Source of the DNA: Alphaproteobacteria bacterium
GTDB taxonomy: Bacteria > Myxococcota_A > UBA796 > GCA-2862545
Assembly (NCBI GenBank): GCA_020632925.1
Contig: JACKER010000010.1
Location: forward strand, 124,001 to 188,000
Length of the DNA stretch: 64,000 nt
Direction of reading: 5' to 3'
Positions 1-8,283 of the stretch are shown piece by piece (the stretch's first letter is position 1; each line of letters starts with the position of its first letter). A program made the translations under genes and the position numbers. The notes under the pieces were generated by a model that was given only the letters and a program-made list of their open reading frames with translations, was not told the origin of the DNA and made no database searches.

Positions 1-588
1 GCGCGGCGGCGGGAGATCGGCGAGCACGGCGGAGAGCTCCTGGTCGAGCTTGCGGCTGGCCTCGAGGCGCAGGTCGATCGAGCCCGCGCCGGACAGCTCG
101 TCCGCCGCCACCTGCACCGCCGCCGGGTCCCCTCCCCCGAGCGCCACCAGCTGCGGCACCAACGCCGCCTGCCGGTCGAGCACGACGTCCACGTAGGTCG
201 CGGTCGCCTCGAGGTTCGCGCGGGCAGCGCTCAGGTCGTGGGCGGCGGACCACGCGACGGCCACCTGCCCGCCGAAGAGCAGCACCACCGCCGCACCCAC
301 CACCGCCAGACCCACGAGCACCCGCCGGCGGGTCTCCGCGCCCTGCAGGGCCACCAGCCGGTCGACGCGGGCCCGCTCGGTGCGGCGACGACCGAGCTCC
401 GCGATGGCGGCGTCGATGTACGCCGGGTCGATGTCGAGCTCGCTCGCGACCGCCTTCACGTCATCCGCCGTCGGTCGTTCCGCGGCGTCCCGGTCCGCCT
501 GCTGGAGCTCGGAGGCGATGCCGATGATGTCGTCGATGTCGGCCTCGGCCACGTCGGACCGCGCGGCCAGCGCCTCTCGCCCGGACAC
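1..588 (-). CDS. LemA-like membrane protein (C-terminus outside window)
   Basis: The visible 196 residues begin with a charged, acidic soluble segment (about 1-85), then one hydrophobic membrane span (about 88-108, VLVGLAVVGAAVVLLFGG). An extended helical part follows with the pattern YVDVVLDRQAALVPQLVAL, which matches the LemA-family signature (variable residues, R, then LVPxLV). The GTG start is chosen because a GGAGG sits 5-7 bases upstream. The gene runs off the left edge. It is divergent from the TPM-domain gene starting 63 bases away; LemA and TPM/YgcG proteins are frequent neighbours, which supports both calls. Its molecular role is unknown; LemA proteins are membrane-anchored helical bundles. 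Assignment rests on one motif plus context. Confidence 0.55.
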   Translation of the reverse strand, partial: MSGREALAARSDVAEADIDDIIGIASELQQADRDAAERPTADDVKAVASELDIDPAYIDAAIAELGRRRTERARVDRLVALQGAETRRRVLVGLAVVGAAVVLLFGGQVAVAWSAAHDLSAARANLEATATYVDVVLDRQAALVPQLVALGGGDPAAVQVAADELSGAGSIDLRLEASRKLDQELSAVLADLPPPR

Positions 589-651
589 GTCGCCTCCGCC
601 GCGACCATAGCGCAGCCCGTACCTCTGGGAAAGGGTGCTACCTTCACGACC

Positions 652-1788
652 ATGTGGACCCTGCTCGCCGCCACGGCCCTCGCCACCACCCCGAACGAGG
701 TCCCCGACCCTCGCCCGACCGGGGGATGGGTGACGGACGCCGCCGACATCCTGGACGACGCCGCGGAGGCCGCGCTGAACGAGCGGATCGAGGCGCTACA
801 CCGCGATCTGCACGTCGAGGTCGCGGTCGTGACGTTGCAGGAGGTGGACCGCACGCCCAAGGAGTTCGCCACCGCCCTGTTCAACCACTGGACCATCGGC
901 GACGCGAAGGCGAACAACGGGCTGCTGGTGCTGATGGTCATGGGGCAGCGGCGGCTCGAGATGGAGACGGGCTACGGGCTCGAGCCGATCCTGACGGACA
1001 CCTGGCTCGGCACGATGCAGAAGCAGCAGATGGTGCCCGCGTTCAAGGACGGGCGCTTCGGCGACGGGCTGGTGGCCGGACTGGTCGCGTGCGACGAGCG
1101 GCTCCGCCAGCACCCGGCCGAGGCGATGCTCGGGACCGCCGCGGCGGCCGTGAAGCTCCCGGACTGGCCGGAGCAGCCGACCTGGGAGGCCGGTAGCCCG
1201 ATCGACCCGTTGCTGGCGGGCGAGCTCTCGTTCGGCGGCGCGCTCGGGATGCTCGCGCTCGGGGCGGCCTGGGGGTGGCGGCGGCGGCAGCGGACGTGCC
1301 CCGACTGCCACGTGTACATGCCGATGCTCGACGAGCAGGCCGACGATGCGCACCTCACCGAGGGGCAGCGCATGGAGGAGACCGTCGGCAGCGTCGACCA
1401 CCAGGTCCACGCCTGCCCCACCTGCGACCGGGTCGTGCTGTTCCGCAAGCGGCGGTGGTTCAGCGGGTACTCCACCTGCCCGAAGTGCTCGCACCGCACC
1501 TGCACGACGTCGAAGACCGTCCTGGAGTCCCCGACCTACACCTCGACCGGCCGCGGTCGGACCACGACGACCTGCGCGAGCTGCAGCTACTCCGAGTCGC
1601 ACACGTACAGCATCGCCCGGCTCCAGGACACGTCCTCGTCGAGCTCGTCGAGCTCCTCGTGGTCATCGGGCTCCTCGTCCTCGGGCAGCTCGTGGTCGTC
1701 CGGCTCGTCCTCCTCCTCGTCGGGCTCGTCGGGCGGCTCCTGGGGCGGCGGACACAGCGGCGGCGGAGGTGCCGGGTCGAGTTGGTGA
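652..1788 (+). CDS. TPM-domain (YgcG/Psb32-type) membrane protein with zinc-ribbon cysteines
   Basis: The 378-residue protein starts with a short signal-like segment (WTLLAATALA). A TPM domain spans about residues 25-165, with the family pattern of a VTDAADIL start, FNHWTIGDAKANNGLL and the ETGYGLEPILTD motif. A membrane span follows at about 190-205, then a cytosolic cysteine-rich part with four CxxC knuckles (CPDC, CPTC, CPKC, CASC) that could hold one or two zinc ions. The C-terminus is a long Ser/Gly tail ending GGGGAGSSW, as is usual for YgcG-like proteins. TPM domains have been linked to phosphatase activity and photosystem repair in plants, but the bacterial role is open. The in-frame sequence upstream of the chosen ATG overlaps the divergent LemA-like gene and is not likely to be coding. 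Confidence 0.8.
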   Translation: MWTLLAATALATTPNEVPDPRPTGGWVTDAADILDDAAEAALNERIEALHRDLHVEVAVVTLQEVDRTPKEFATALFNHWTIGDAKANNGLLVLMVMGQRRLEMETGYGLEPILTDTWLGTMQKQQMVPAFKDGRFGDGLVAGLVACDERLRQHPAEAMLGTAAAAVKLPDWPEQPTWEAGSPIDPLLAGELSFGGALGMLALGAAWGWRRRQRTCPDCHVYMPMLDEQADDAHLTEGQRMEETVGSVDHQVHACPTCDRVVLFRKRRWFSGYSTCPKCSHRTCTTSKTVLESPTYTSTGRGRTTTTCASCSYSESHTYSIARLQDTSSSSSSSSSWSSGSSSSGSSWSSGSSSSSSGSSGGSWGGGHSGGGGAGSSW

Positions 1789-1830
1789 CCCGCTTATTCA
1801 GCGTGCTACCAGGGGTGCGCAGGAGGACAG

Positions 1831-3510
1831 ATGGTCGCCGCTCCCACCGTTCCCGCCACCGAGATCGCCACGGTCGACGCGATGCTCGCCGAGCTGAAGG
1901 CCGCAGCCCCGCGCTGGGTCGCGCTCTCCCCTGCCGAGCGGGCGGCGCTGCTGCGCGAGTGCATGCAGACCACGCTGGCGGTCGCCGACCGGTGGGCCGA
2001 GACGGCGTGCGCGGTCAAGGGCTATGCCCTCGGCAGCAACGGCCACGGCGAGGAGTACCTCGGCGGCACCGTCCCCACGATGCGCAACCTCCGGCTGTTC
2101 GCCGAAGCGCTCGAAGCCGGCGGGCAGCCCAAGCTCCCCAAGACCTGGCAGCGCCCCGACGGCCAGTGGGTCGCCCGCGTCTTCCCGCAGTCCCTGCTGG
2201 ATCAGGCCATGCTCGGCGGCGTGACCTGCGACATCTGGATCGAGCCCGGCCAGCAGCCCACCCAGGGCCGGATCTACCGCGAGAAGGCGGCGGATCGCGG
2301 CGGCATCAGCGTCGTGCTCGGCGCCGGCAACCAGAGCTCGATCCCGCCGATGGACGTGCTGTACAAGCTGGTCGTCGACGACGAGGTCTGCATCCTCAAG
2401 ATGAACCCGGTGAACGAGGCGCTCGGGCCCGTCATCGAGGAGGCGCTCGCACCCCTGATCCGCTTCGGCGCGCTGCGCGTCTGCTACGGCGGGATCGACG
2501 TCGGCAAGCACCTGACGGACCACCCGGACGTGAAGTCCATCCACATCACGGGCTCCGCTGCGGCGCACGACGCCATCCTGTGGGGGCCGGGCGCCGAGGG
2601 CGAGGAGCGCAAGAAGGCCGGCACGCCGCGCATCGACAAGGAGATCACGTCGGAGCTCGGCTGCGTGTCGCCGGTCCTCGTGGTCCCGGGCGAGTGGACG
2701 GACACCGAGCTCGACTTCCAGGCGCGACAGGTCGCGTCCATGCTGGCGTACAACTGCGGCTTCAACTGCAACGGTGCGCGGCTGATCGTGGTCGCGAGCG
2801 GCTGGCCCCAGCGTGCGCGCTTCGAGGAGCTCGTGAAGGCGAAGCTCGCGGCGACCCCGACCCGGCGGGCCTACTACCCGACGGCGCAGGCGACCTGGGA
2901 CCGCTTCGTCGGGAAGTACCCGGAGGCCACGAAGCTCGGGACCCCGGCCGAGGGCGAGCTGCCCTGGACCGTGCTCGAGGGCGTGGTGGCGCGGCACGGG
3001 GAGTACGCGCTCGAGAACGAGCCCTGGTGCGGCATCTTCAGCTTCGTCCAGCTCGAGGCGACGACCGCCGCGGAATACGTGGCGAAGGCGGTGCCGTTCG
3101 CGAACGACGAGTGCTGGGGCACGCTGTCCATCAACGTCCTGGTGGACCCGCGCACCGAGAAGGCGCTGGGCGACGCGTTCGACAAGGCCATCGCGGACCT
3201 CCGCTACGGCGGCATCGGCATCAACTGCTGGACCGGCCTGAACTACGGGCTCGTGAACGCGACCTGGGGCGCCTTCCCGGGGCACCCGCCCACCGACATC
3301 CAGTCGGGCAAGGGCGTGGTCCACAACGGCCTGCTCCTCGACCACCCGCAGAAGTCGGTGGTCCGCGCGCCGTTCACCTCGAGCCCGACGCCTGCCTGGT
3401 TCACGGACCACAAGAACAACCTCGCGCTCGGGCAGGCGCTGACCCGCCTGGAGAGCGGCCCCGGCTGGCTGAAGCTCCCCTCGGTCGCGATCGCCGCGTT
3501 CAAGGGCTGA
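1831..3510 (+). CDS. aldehyde dehydrogenase superfamily protein
   Basis: The 559-residue protein has the ALDH fold signatures. These are a cofactor-binding stretch (GNQSSIPPMDVLYKLVVDDEVCILKMNPVNE), ITGSAAAHDAI, the general-base Glu in ITSELGCVSP (E275), and a nucleophile Cys in NCGFNCNGARL (C313, aligned with the usual NxGQxC). The Gln of GQxC is replaced and a second Cys (C309) lies nearby. It is longer than the usual 480-500 residues and belongs to a divergent group whose substrate I cannot name. An AGGAGG ribosome site lies upstream of ATG 1831. Its stop overlaps the start of the next gene (TGATG), so the two are probably co-translated, although the products look functionally unrelated. 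Confidence 0.85.
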   Translation: MVAAPTVPATEIATVDAMLAELKAAAPRWVALSPAERAALLRECMQTTLAVADRWAETACAVKGYALGSNGHGEEYLGGTVPTMRNLRLFAEALEAGGQPKLPKTWQRPDGQWVARVFPQSLLDQAMLGGVTCDIWIEPGQQPTQGRIYREKAADRGGISVVLGAGNQSSIPPMDVLYKLVVDDEVCILKMNPVNEALGPVIEEALAPLIRFGALRVCYGGIDVGKHLTDHPDVKSIHITGSAAAHDAILWGPGAEGEERKKAGTPRIDKEITSELGCVSPVLVVPGEWTDTELDFQARQVASMLAYNCGFNCNGARLIVVASGWPQRARFEELVKAKLAATPTRRAYYPTAQATWDRFVGKYPEATKLGTPAEGELPWTVLEGVVARHGEYALENEPWCGIFSFVQLEATTAAEYVAKAVPFANDECWGTLSINVLVDPRTEKALGDAFDKAIADLRYGGIGINCWTGLNYGLVNATWGAFPGHPPTDIQSGKGVVHNGLLLDHPQKSVVRAPFTSSPTPAWFTDHKNNLALGQALTRLESGPGWLKLPSVAIAAFKG

Positions 3511-4676
3511 TGTCCGAGCCGTGGGCCACGGCCCGGTTCACACTGGACACGGCCCACGCGCGTGCCACCTGGTGGCGGGCCCACCTCTTCGAGATCGACC
3601 AGCAGCTCGGACTCGCGGCCATGGGGGTCGGGGTGCCCGCGTGGCTCCTCGACCTCGAGCTCGGCTGGGCGTTGGCGGCGATCGGCGCGGCGCCCTGGCT
3701 CGTGTGGATCGTGCGGACGGCGAGCCTGCGGCTACACACCGGCGCCGGACCGATGAGCCTGGCCATGTACGACACGCACCTGCGCGTCGAGCGACCGTGG
3801 GTGGTGTGGGAGGTGGGCTGGGCGCTCCTGACCGTGAGGAGCGTGGTGGGCGGGACGCTGATCGCGCTGCCCAACAGCGAGAACATCTACGTCCCGAACC
3901 GGCTGCTCGAGCCGGGGAGCGCGGCATCGAGGCTACGCGCCGCCGGCCGTGGCCCCTGGCCCGACGGCGCCGACCTGAATCGGGTGACCCCCAGGAAGCC
4001 GACGTTCGAGCCTCTCTACCAGTACGCCCTGGCCGCCGTTCTCGGCGAGGAGCGCCCATGGACCTGCCGCGACCTGCTGCTCGCCTGCTGCGCCGTACCG
4101 TCGCTGTGGGATCGCCTCGTCGCCGCCGGGCTCCGAACGGACGAGCTGGTGGGCCGGCCCGAGCCCGGGCCCCAGCAGATCCCGGCGACGACGGACCTGA
4201 CGAACCCCTTCGAGAGCCCTCGAACGCGGGCGCAGCCGAGCGAGGATGCCGACGCCGCCAAGGTGTTCCACCGGGCGATGGCCCGCGATCCGGGTGCGGT
4301 CATCCGGGCCGAGGCGGTGCTGACCGAGCTGTGGGAGGTCGGCGCGATCCGCGCGCGGCTGTGGCAGGCGGGCTTCCCACGAGCGCTGCCGGACACGGCT
4401 CCCCGATCCGCACAAGGTGCCGGCGTGGTGCTGTGGAACGACGACCGGACCCCCATGCACGTGGTGGTCGGCGTGCTCGAGCGGCACGCGGGCGCGACCC
4501 GGGTGGAGGCCGCGCGCGCGATGCTGCGCGTCCACACCGACGGGAGCACGGTGGTCGCGGTGGAGGACCCCGCGGCCGTCGCGGCACGCATCGAGGCCGA
4601 GGCCCGCGCCGCCGGCTGGCCGCTGCGCGCGACCGTCAGCGGTACAGGAGCTGCACCCGCCCCGAGCTCGGGTTGA
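3510..4676 (+). CDS. membrane protein with Clp-N-like repeats and C-terminal ClpS domain
   Basis: The 388-residue protein has three parts. Two adjacent hydrophobic spans (about 35-68) are followed by a YcxB-like soluble segment (to about 145, with PWVVWEVGWALLTV and an IYVPNRLL turn). Two helical repeats resembling the N-terminal domain of ClpA/ClpC lie at about 167-212 and 247-290. A ClpS domain occupies about 304-376, with NDD (310-312), TPM (314-316) and the conserved His of RVHTDG (H342), the residues that in ClpS line the N-degron pocket. ClpS normally is a free adaptor of about 100 residues delivering N-degron substrates to ClpAP. Here it is tethered to the membrane beside Clp-N-like repeats, so delivery of substrates at the membrane is an inference. 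The 3' end overlaps the convergent GNAT gene by 41 bases. Confidence 0.75.
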   Translation: MSEPWATARFTLDTAHARATWWRAHLFEIDQQLGLAAMGVGVPAWLLDLELGWALAAIGAAPWLVWIVRTASLRLHTGAGPMSLAMYDTHLRVERPWVVWEVGWALLTVRSVVGGTLIALPNSENIYVPNRLLEPGSAASRLRAAGRGPWPDGADLNRVTPRKPTFEPLYQYALAAVLGEERPWTCRDLLLACCAVPSLWDRLVAAGLRTDELVGRPEPGPQQIPATTDLTNPFESPRTRAQPSEDADAAKVFHRAMARDPGAVIRAEAVLTELWEVGAIRARLWQAGFPRALPDTAPRSAQGAGVVLWNDDRTPMHVVVGVLERHAGATRVEAARAMLRVHTDGSTVVAVEDPAAVAARIEAEARAAGWPLRATVSGTGAAPAPSSG

Positions 4677-5202
4677 CCAGGCGGGCGACGAGCGCGAGGC
4701 CGTGGTCGGCGTAGGCCTGTTCGAGCTCCGGGCAGTCCACCCGCGCGCACCACACGAGCCCCGGCCAGACCGCGCGCAGCCACGGGTCGATCGACGCCAC
4801 CGCGCGACGCAGGCGGTCGGGCTCCTGATCGAGGCGCGTCCACAGGTCGGCGCGCATCACGGCGTCGGCGAGGGCGGCGCGGACCTCGTGGGAGGCGGCG
4901 TAGTCGTCGAGGATCTCGGCCAGCGGCTGGACATAGAGCGAGCCCAGCACGTCGCCCGCGGGGTTCGCGAGCGTGTACCCCAGGGCCTCGCCGGCCTCGT
5001 GGTCCGCGATGTGCCCCTCGAGGTCCGCCCGGTTCTCCGCGAGGGTGAAGGTGTCCTCGGGCCAGTCGCTCCCGCTCCAGCGGCGCAGCCAGGCGCGGTT
5101 GGCCATGACCGCGACGTAGTCGCTCTCGTCGTCCTCCAGCCGCTGACGTCGGACCACCAGGTCGCTCGCCACCAGCGGCTCGCTCGGCCTCCCCTCGATC
5201 AC
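4636..5202 (-). CDS. GNAT-family N-acetyltransferase-like protein
   Basis: The 188-residue protein shows the GNAT core pattern: an N-terminal beta/alpha unit (ASDLVVRRQRLEDDESDYVAV), an ENRADLEGHIADHEAG helix, then beta strands GYTLANPAGDVLGSLYVQPL, resembling the beta4 'lGcvyl.P' segment of bacterial GNATs. The V/Q/RxxGxG/A acetyl-CoA loop is not obvious, so it may be degenerate or specialised. The GTG start overlaps the stop of the upstream Gre-like gene (GTGA), so it is the last gene of a three-gene minus-strand operon. Substrate unknown. Confidence 0.55.
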   Translation of the reverse strand: MIEGRPSEPLVASDLVVRRQRLEDDESDYVAVMANRAWLRRWSGSDWPEDTFTLAENRADLEGHIADHEAGEALGYTLANPAGDVLGSLYVQPLAEILDDYAASHEVRAALADAVMRADLWTRLDQEPDRLRRAVASIDPWLRAVWPGLVWCARVDCPELEQAYADHGLALVARLVNPSSGRVQLLYR

Positions 5203-5678
5203 GCGACCTCCACGACGTCCACGTTCACCACCCGCCCTCCGCGCTGCACCTCGACGGTGTCGTCCGCGACGGCGCCCCACAGCGCGGTCCCGAGCGGGGA
5301 CTCTGGCGAGAGCGCTACCACGGGCGTCCCCTCGACCACGAGCCGCGCGCCCTGGCCGCCGGGCAGCAGGGCGTACCACGTGGGCTCGCCGTCGTCCTCG
5401 GCCACCGACACGAGCGCGCCCGGCGTCACCTTCGTGCGCGGTCCGGGGTCGATGACGGCGAGCGTGTCGAGGTGGGCGCGGAGCTCGGCAACGCGGGCCG
5501 TGAGCCCGGCCATCAGGTACCCCTGGCCCGTGACGGCGGCGCGCTCCCCGCGGTTCTCGGGGCGGTGGTCCCCGTCCACGCGCGTCCCTGCGAGCGCCGC
5601 GCCGCTCTCGCGCTCGAGGTCCGCCAGCGCGGCTTCGAGGTGTGCGCGGAACGCGTCCAGCACGGCCTGCCGGGTCAC
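5199..5678 (-). CDS. GreA/GreB-family transcription elongation factor
   Basis: The 159-residue length equals that of typical GreA. The N-terminal half is helical (QAVLDAFRAHLEAALADLERE ... ARVAELRAHLDTLAVI) with an acidic turn near residues 32-45, where Gre factors carry the tip acids that reach the polymerase active site. The C-terminal half is the FKBP-like domain with the family hallmark VVALSPESPLGTALWGAVADD. It should bind RNA polymerase in the secondary channel and rescue backtracked complexes, although it could be one of the Gre-like paralogues with another role. GTG overlaps the stop of the upstream membrane-protein gene (GTGA), and its own stop overlaps the GNAT start. Confidence 0.8.
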   Translation of the reverse strand: MTRQAVLDAFRAHLEAALADLERESGAALAGTRVDGDHRPENRGERAAVTGQGYLMAGLTARVAELRAHLDTLAVIDPGPRTKVTPGALVSVAEDDGEPTWYALLPGGQGARLVVEGTPVVALSPESPLGTALWGAVADDTVEVQRGGRVVNVDVVEVA

Positions 5679-6439
5679 GCCGTCTCCCGGGTCACGCGCC
5701 ACGCTGCCAGCTGGTAGATCGCGATCAGGGGCCACAGGAAGAGCAGGCCCACCACGGTCAGCTCGCCCACCAGCAGCATCGCGAACAGGACCCCCCACAC
5801 CATCAGGTGCCAGACGGGGTGTCGCCGCAGGTGGTCGAACGACCGCGACACCGCCTCCGCCGCCCCGATGCGCTCCATCACCACCATCGGCAGGGCATAG
5901 GTCACCACGGCCAGCGCCACGAACCCGGGGAGGTAGAGGAACAGCATGCCGACGAGCACGAGCAGCTGCGACAGGGCATAGAAGGCGATGATCCTGCCGG
6001 CGTCCTGCGTCAGGGTCGAGAACGCGCTCGTGAACCCCGGCGCGGGGCCGCCGGCACGGTGCGCGTCGACCGCCCGCATCAAGCTCGCCGTCATCAGCGG
6101 GTACCCGACGAAGCTCACGATCAGGATGGCGCCGGTGTAGACGAGCATCCCCGCCATGCCACCCACGATCAGGATCGTCTCGTCGTCGAGGGCCAACCCG
6201 GGCGCGACGCCGAGTCCCAGCGCGCCGACGGCCACCGCGATCACGACCAGCACCACCACCAGGTAGGACAGACCGGCCAGCGCGTACCCCACCGGCGCCG
6301 ACACCAGCTCCTCCCAGCAGACCCGAGCCACCGCCAGCGGATCGGTGGCAGCAGGATCGGAGGGCCAGGCACCGACGGCCCCAGCGAGATCCTCGGCGCC
6401 GATCACGCTCTCTGGCGGCTTCCAGGCGTCGTCCAACAT
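5675..6439 (-). CDS. multispanning integral membrane protein of unknown function
   Basis: From the preferred ATG the protein has 254 residues with about five strongly hydrophobic segments (YALAGLSYLVVVLVVIAVAV, ILIVGGMAGMLVYTGAILIV, IIAFYALSQLLVLVGMLFLYL, VALAVVTYALPMVV, LMVWGVLFAMLLVGEL...). A cytosolic motif ERIGAAEAVSRSFDHLRRHP between spans is typical of the DUF975-like and glycerophosphodiester-phosphodiesterase membrane-domain families, but I cannot assign one. An in-frame TTG at 6487 would add 16 residues yet would overlap the divergent Thg1 start and has no ribosome site. First gene of the membrane protein-Gre-GNAT operon. Confidence 0.7.
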   Translation of the reverse strand: MLDDAWKPPESVIGAEDLAGAVGAWPSDPAATDPLAVARVCWEELVSAPVGYALAGLSYLVVVLVVIAVAVGALGLGVAPGLALDDETILIVGGMAGMLVYTGAILIVSFVGYPLMTASLMRAVDAHRAGGPAPGFTSAFSTLTQDAGRIIAFYALSQLLVLVGMLFLYLPGFVALAVVTYALPMVVMERIGAAEAVSRSFDHLRRHPVWHLMVWGVLFAMLLVGELTVVGLLFLWPLIAIYQLAAWRVTRETA

Positions 6440-6479
6440 CCCCCCGGCCGACCAGATATCCCCCGGAGCGGGAGGCGAC

Positions 6480-7295
6480 GTGGCCAACGACGGACTCGGC
6501 GACCGGATGAAGGCCTACGAGAAGCAGGAGTCGGGGCGGCGCCACCTGCCGCTGCTGCCCATCTGCGCGCGGATCGACGGACGCAGCTTCTCCCGGTTCA
6601 CACGCGGGCTGCGCCGTCCGTACGACGAACGCCTGTCCGAGCTGATGGTCCGAACGACCGAGCACCTCGTCGAACAGACCCAGGCCCGTGTCGGGTACAC
6701 ACAGTCCGACGAGATCAGCCTGGTGTTGCTGGCCGACGGACCGAAGAGTCAGACCTTCCTCGATGGCCGTGTCCAGAAGCTCACGTCGCTCCTGGCGGCG
6801 ATGGCCACCGGATTCTTCGTGCGACACCTGGACGGCGCCCTCCCCGAGAAGGCCGGCCAGATCCCCGTGTTCGACTGCCGCACCTGGACCGTCCCGACCC
6901 GGGAGGAGGCCGTGGCTGCACTGCTCTGGCGCCAGCAGGACGCCACGAAGAACGCGGTGGCCATGGCCGCGCGGCACCACTACGCCCACGGGGAGCTGCA
7001 CGGGCGGAGCGCCGCCCAGATGCAGGAGATGTTGTTCGCGAAGGGCGTGAACTTCAACGACTACCCGACCTTCTTCAAGCGCGGGACCTGGGTGCGCCGT
7101 CAGACCACGTCGCGCCGGCTGACCGCGGATGAGCTTGCTGCGCTGCCGCCCAAGCACCGTGCTCGCACCGATCCCGACCTGATGATCGAACGGACCGAGA
7201 TCGTGCGCCTCGATCTGCCGCCCCTGACGCGCGTCCCGAACCGTGTGGAGGTGGTTCTGGAAGGGGTCGAGCCGCGCCTGGCGGACGGCGGGTGA
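6480..7295 (+). CDS. Thg1-like protein (tRNA 3'-5' nucleotidyltransferase)
   Basis: The 271-residue protein matches Thg1 and bacterial/archaeal Thg1-like proteins. It has LGDRMKAYE at the N-terminus, the first metal-binding motif ARIDGRSFSRFTRGL (D33, G34) and the second acidic motif YTQSDEISL (D77, E78). The later FDCRTW, WRQQDATKNAVAMAA and KGVNFNDYPTFFKRGTW segments are also typical. Thg1 family members add nucleotides in the 3'-5' direction; eukaryotic Thg1 adds G-1 to tRNA-His, and bacterial relatives repair truncated tRNA 5' ends using the same two-metal palm chemistry as DNA polymerases. GTG 6480 is chosen for its GGGAGG four bases upstream. The gene is transcribed divergently from the membrane-protein operon. 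Confidence 0.92.
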   Translation: MANDGLGDRMKAYEKQESGRRHLPLLPICARIDGRSFSRFTRGLRRPYDERLSELMVRTTEHLVEQTQARVGYTQSDEISLVLLADGPKSQTFLDGRVQKLTSLLAAMATGFFVRHLDGALPEKAGQIPVFDCRTWTVPTREEAVAALLWRQQDATKNAVAMAARHHYAHGELHGRSAAQMQEMLFAKGVNFNDYPTFFKRGTWVRRQTTSRRLTADELAALPPKHRARTDPDLMIERTEIVRLDLPPLTRVPNRVEVVLEGVEPRLADGG

Positions 7296-7347
7296 CGCCC
7301 TCGCCGCCCCGGGGTAGAACACCCCTCCCCGCTGCCCCGGCGTGACG

Positions 7348-8238
7348 ATGACCCAGCCTTCGACCCACCGTCCCCCGAGCGCGACCACGACCGATGCCCT
7401 GCGGTCCGCGCTCGTCGACCTCCTCGAGGCCGAGCCCGCGCTGCTGGTGCTCGGCGAGACCGCCGGACGTCCGGGCGACCTGCTCGCGGGCACCGACGAC
7501 GTGCGCGTGCGGGCGATGCCCGTCGCCGATCACGGGACGCTCGGGGTCGCGCTGGGCGCGGCGCTCGCGGGCCGCAAGGTGGTGGTCGAGCTCTCCGGTC
7601 CCGGGCGCCTCGCGGCGGTCGCGGAGGTGCTCGCCGAGGCCGGCGCCATCGCGTCGAAGGGCGAGTTCCCCTGCACGCTGGTGGTTCGCGTGCCGCACGG
7701 CGCCGAGGCCGTCGGCCTGGACCGGCCCGTCGGTCGCACGCTGCTCGATCTGCCTGGCGTGACCGTCGTCTGCGGCTCCTCCCCCGCCGCCGCGGCCGGC
7801 CTGCTGCGCTGGGCCGTGGGCCGCACCTCCCCCGTCGTCCTCCTCGAGCCGCGAGCGCTCGCCCAGGACCGCGGCGCCGTCGAGAGCGAGGCGCACGCGC
7901 CCCGCACGGTCACCCACCGCGAGGGCGGGCACGCCACCGTCGCCACCTTCGGCGCGGGCGTCCGGTCCGCGCTCGCCGCCGCCGACGCGCTGGCCGCCGA
8001 AGGGCTCCAGATCGCGGTCGTCGAGCTCGAGTCGCTCCACCCGCTCGACACCGCCGGCCTCGCCGCGGTCGTCCGCACCAACGGGCGCCTGGTCGTGGCC
8101 CACGACGGGGAGCCCGAGCTCGCCCGCGCCATCCGCGACGCCGTCGCCGGCGAGGCCTTCTGGTGGCTCGAGTCCCCGCTGCTGCACGGGGCCACCGACG
8201 ATGTCGCCGCCCTCGTGCGGCGCGCGGTCCACGCCTGA
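7348..8238 (+). CDS. degenerate 2-oxoacid dehydrogenase E1 beta-like protein
   Basis: The 296-residue protein has the two-domain plan of pyruvate/branched-chain E1 beta. A pyrimidine-binding-type half contains DHGTLGVALGAALAGRKVVVE, FPCTLVVRVPHG and PGVTVV. A transketolase C-terminal half contains GHATVATFGAGVRSALAAADAL and VVELESLHPLDTAGL. The conserved DTPLSE segment that supplies the TPP-activating Glu reads AMPVAD, and the HSQ catalytic site reads DRPV. The protein therefore probably cannot support TPP chemistry unaided. It is the first gene of an E1beta-E2-E1alpha-E3 series. No ribosome site is visible; GTG 7342 is an alternative start two codons earlier. Confidence 0.75.
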   Translation: MTQPSTHRPPSATTTDALRSALVDLLEAEPALLVLGETAGRPGDLLAGTDDVRVRAMPVADHGTLGVALGAALAGRKVVVELSGPGRLAAVAEVLAEAGAIASKGEFPCTLVVRVPHGAEAVGLDRPVGRTLLDLPGVTVVCGSSPAAAAGLLRWAVGRTSPVVLLEPRALAQDRGAVESEAHAPRTVTHREGGHATVATFGAGVRSALAAADALAAEGLQIAVVELESLHPLDTAGLAAVVRTNGRLVVAHDGEPELARAIRDAVAGEAFWWLESPLLHGATDDVAALVRRAVHA

Positions 8239-8283
8239 TCTCTCTACGTTCTACCCGCATCCTTTTCGTTCGGAGTTCTCCCC

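Noticed and set aside
5199..5678. Calling the Gre-like protein specifically GreA or GreB
   Set aside because: The N-terminal tip residues are not clear enough to separate the two or to exclude a Gre-like anti-factor.
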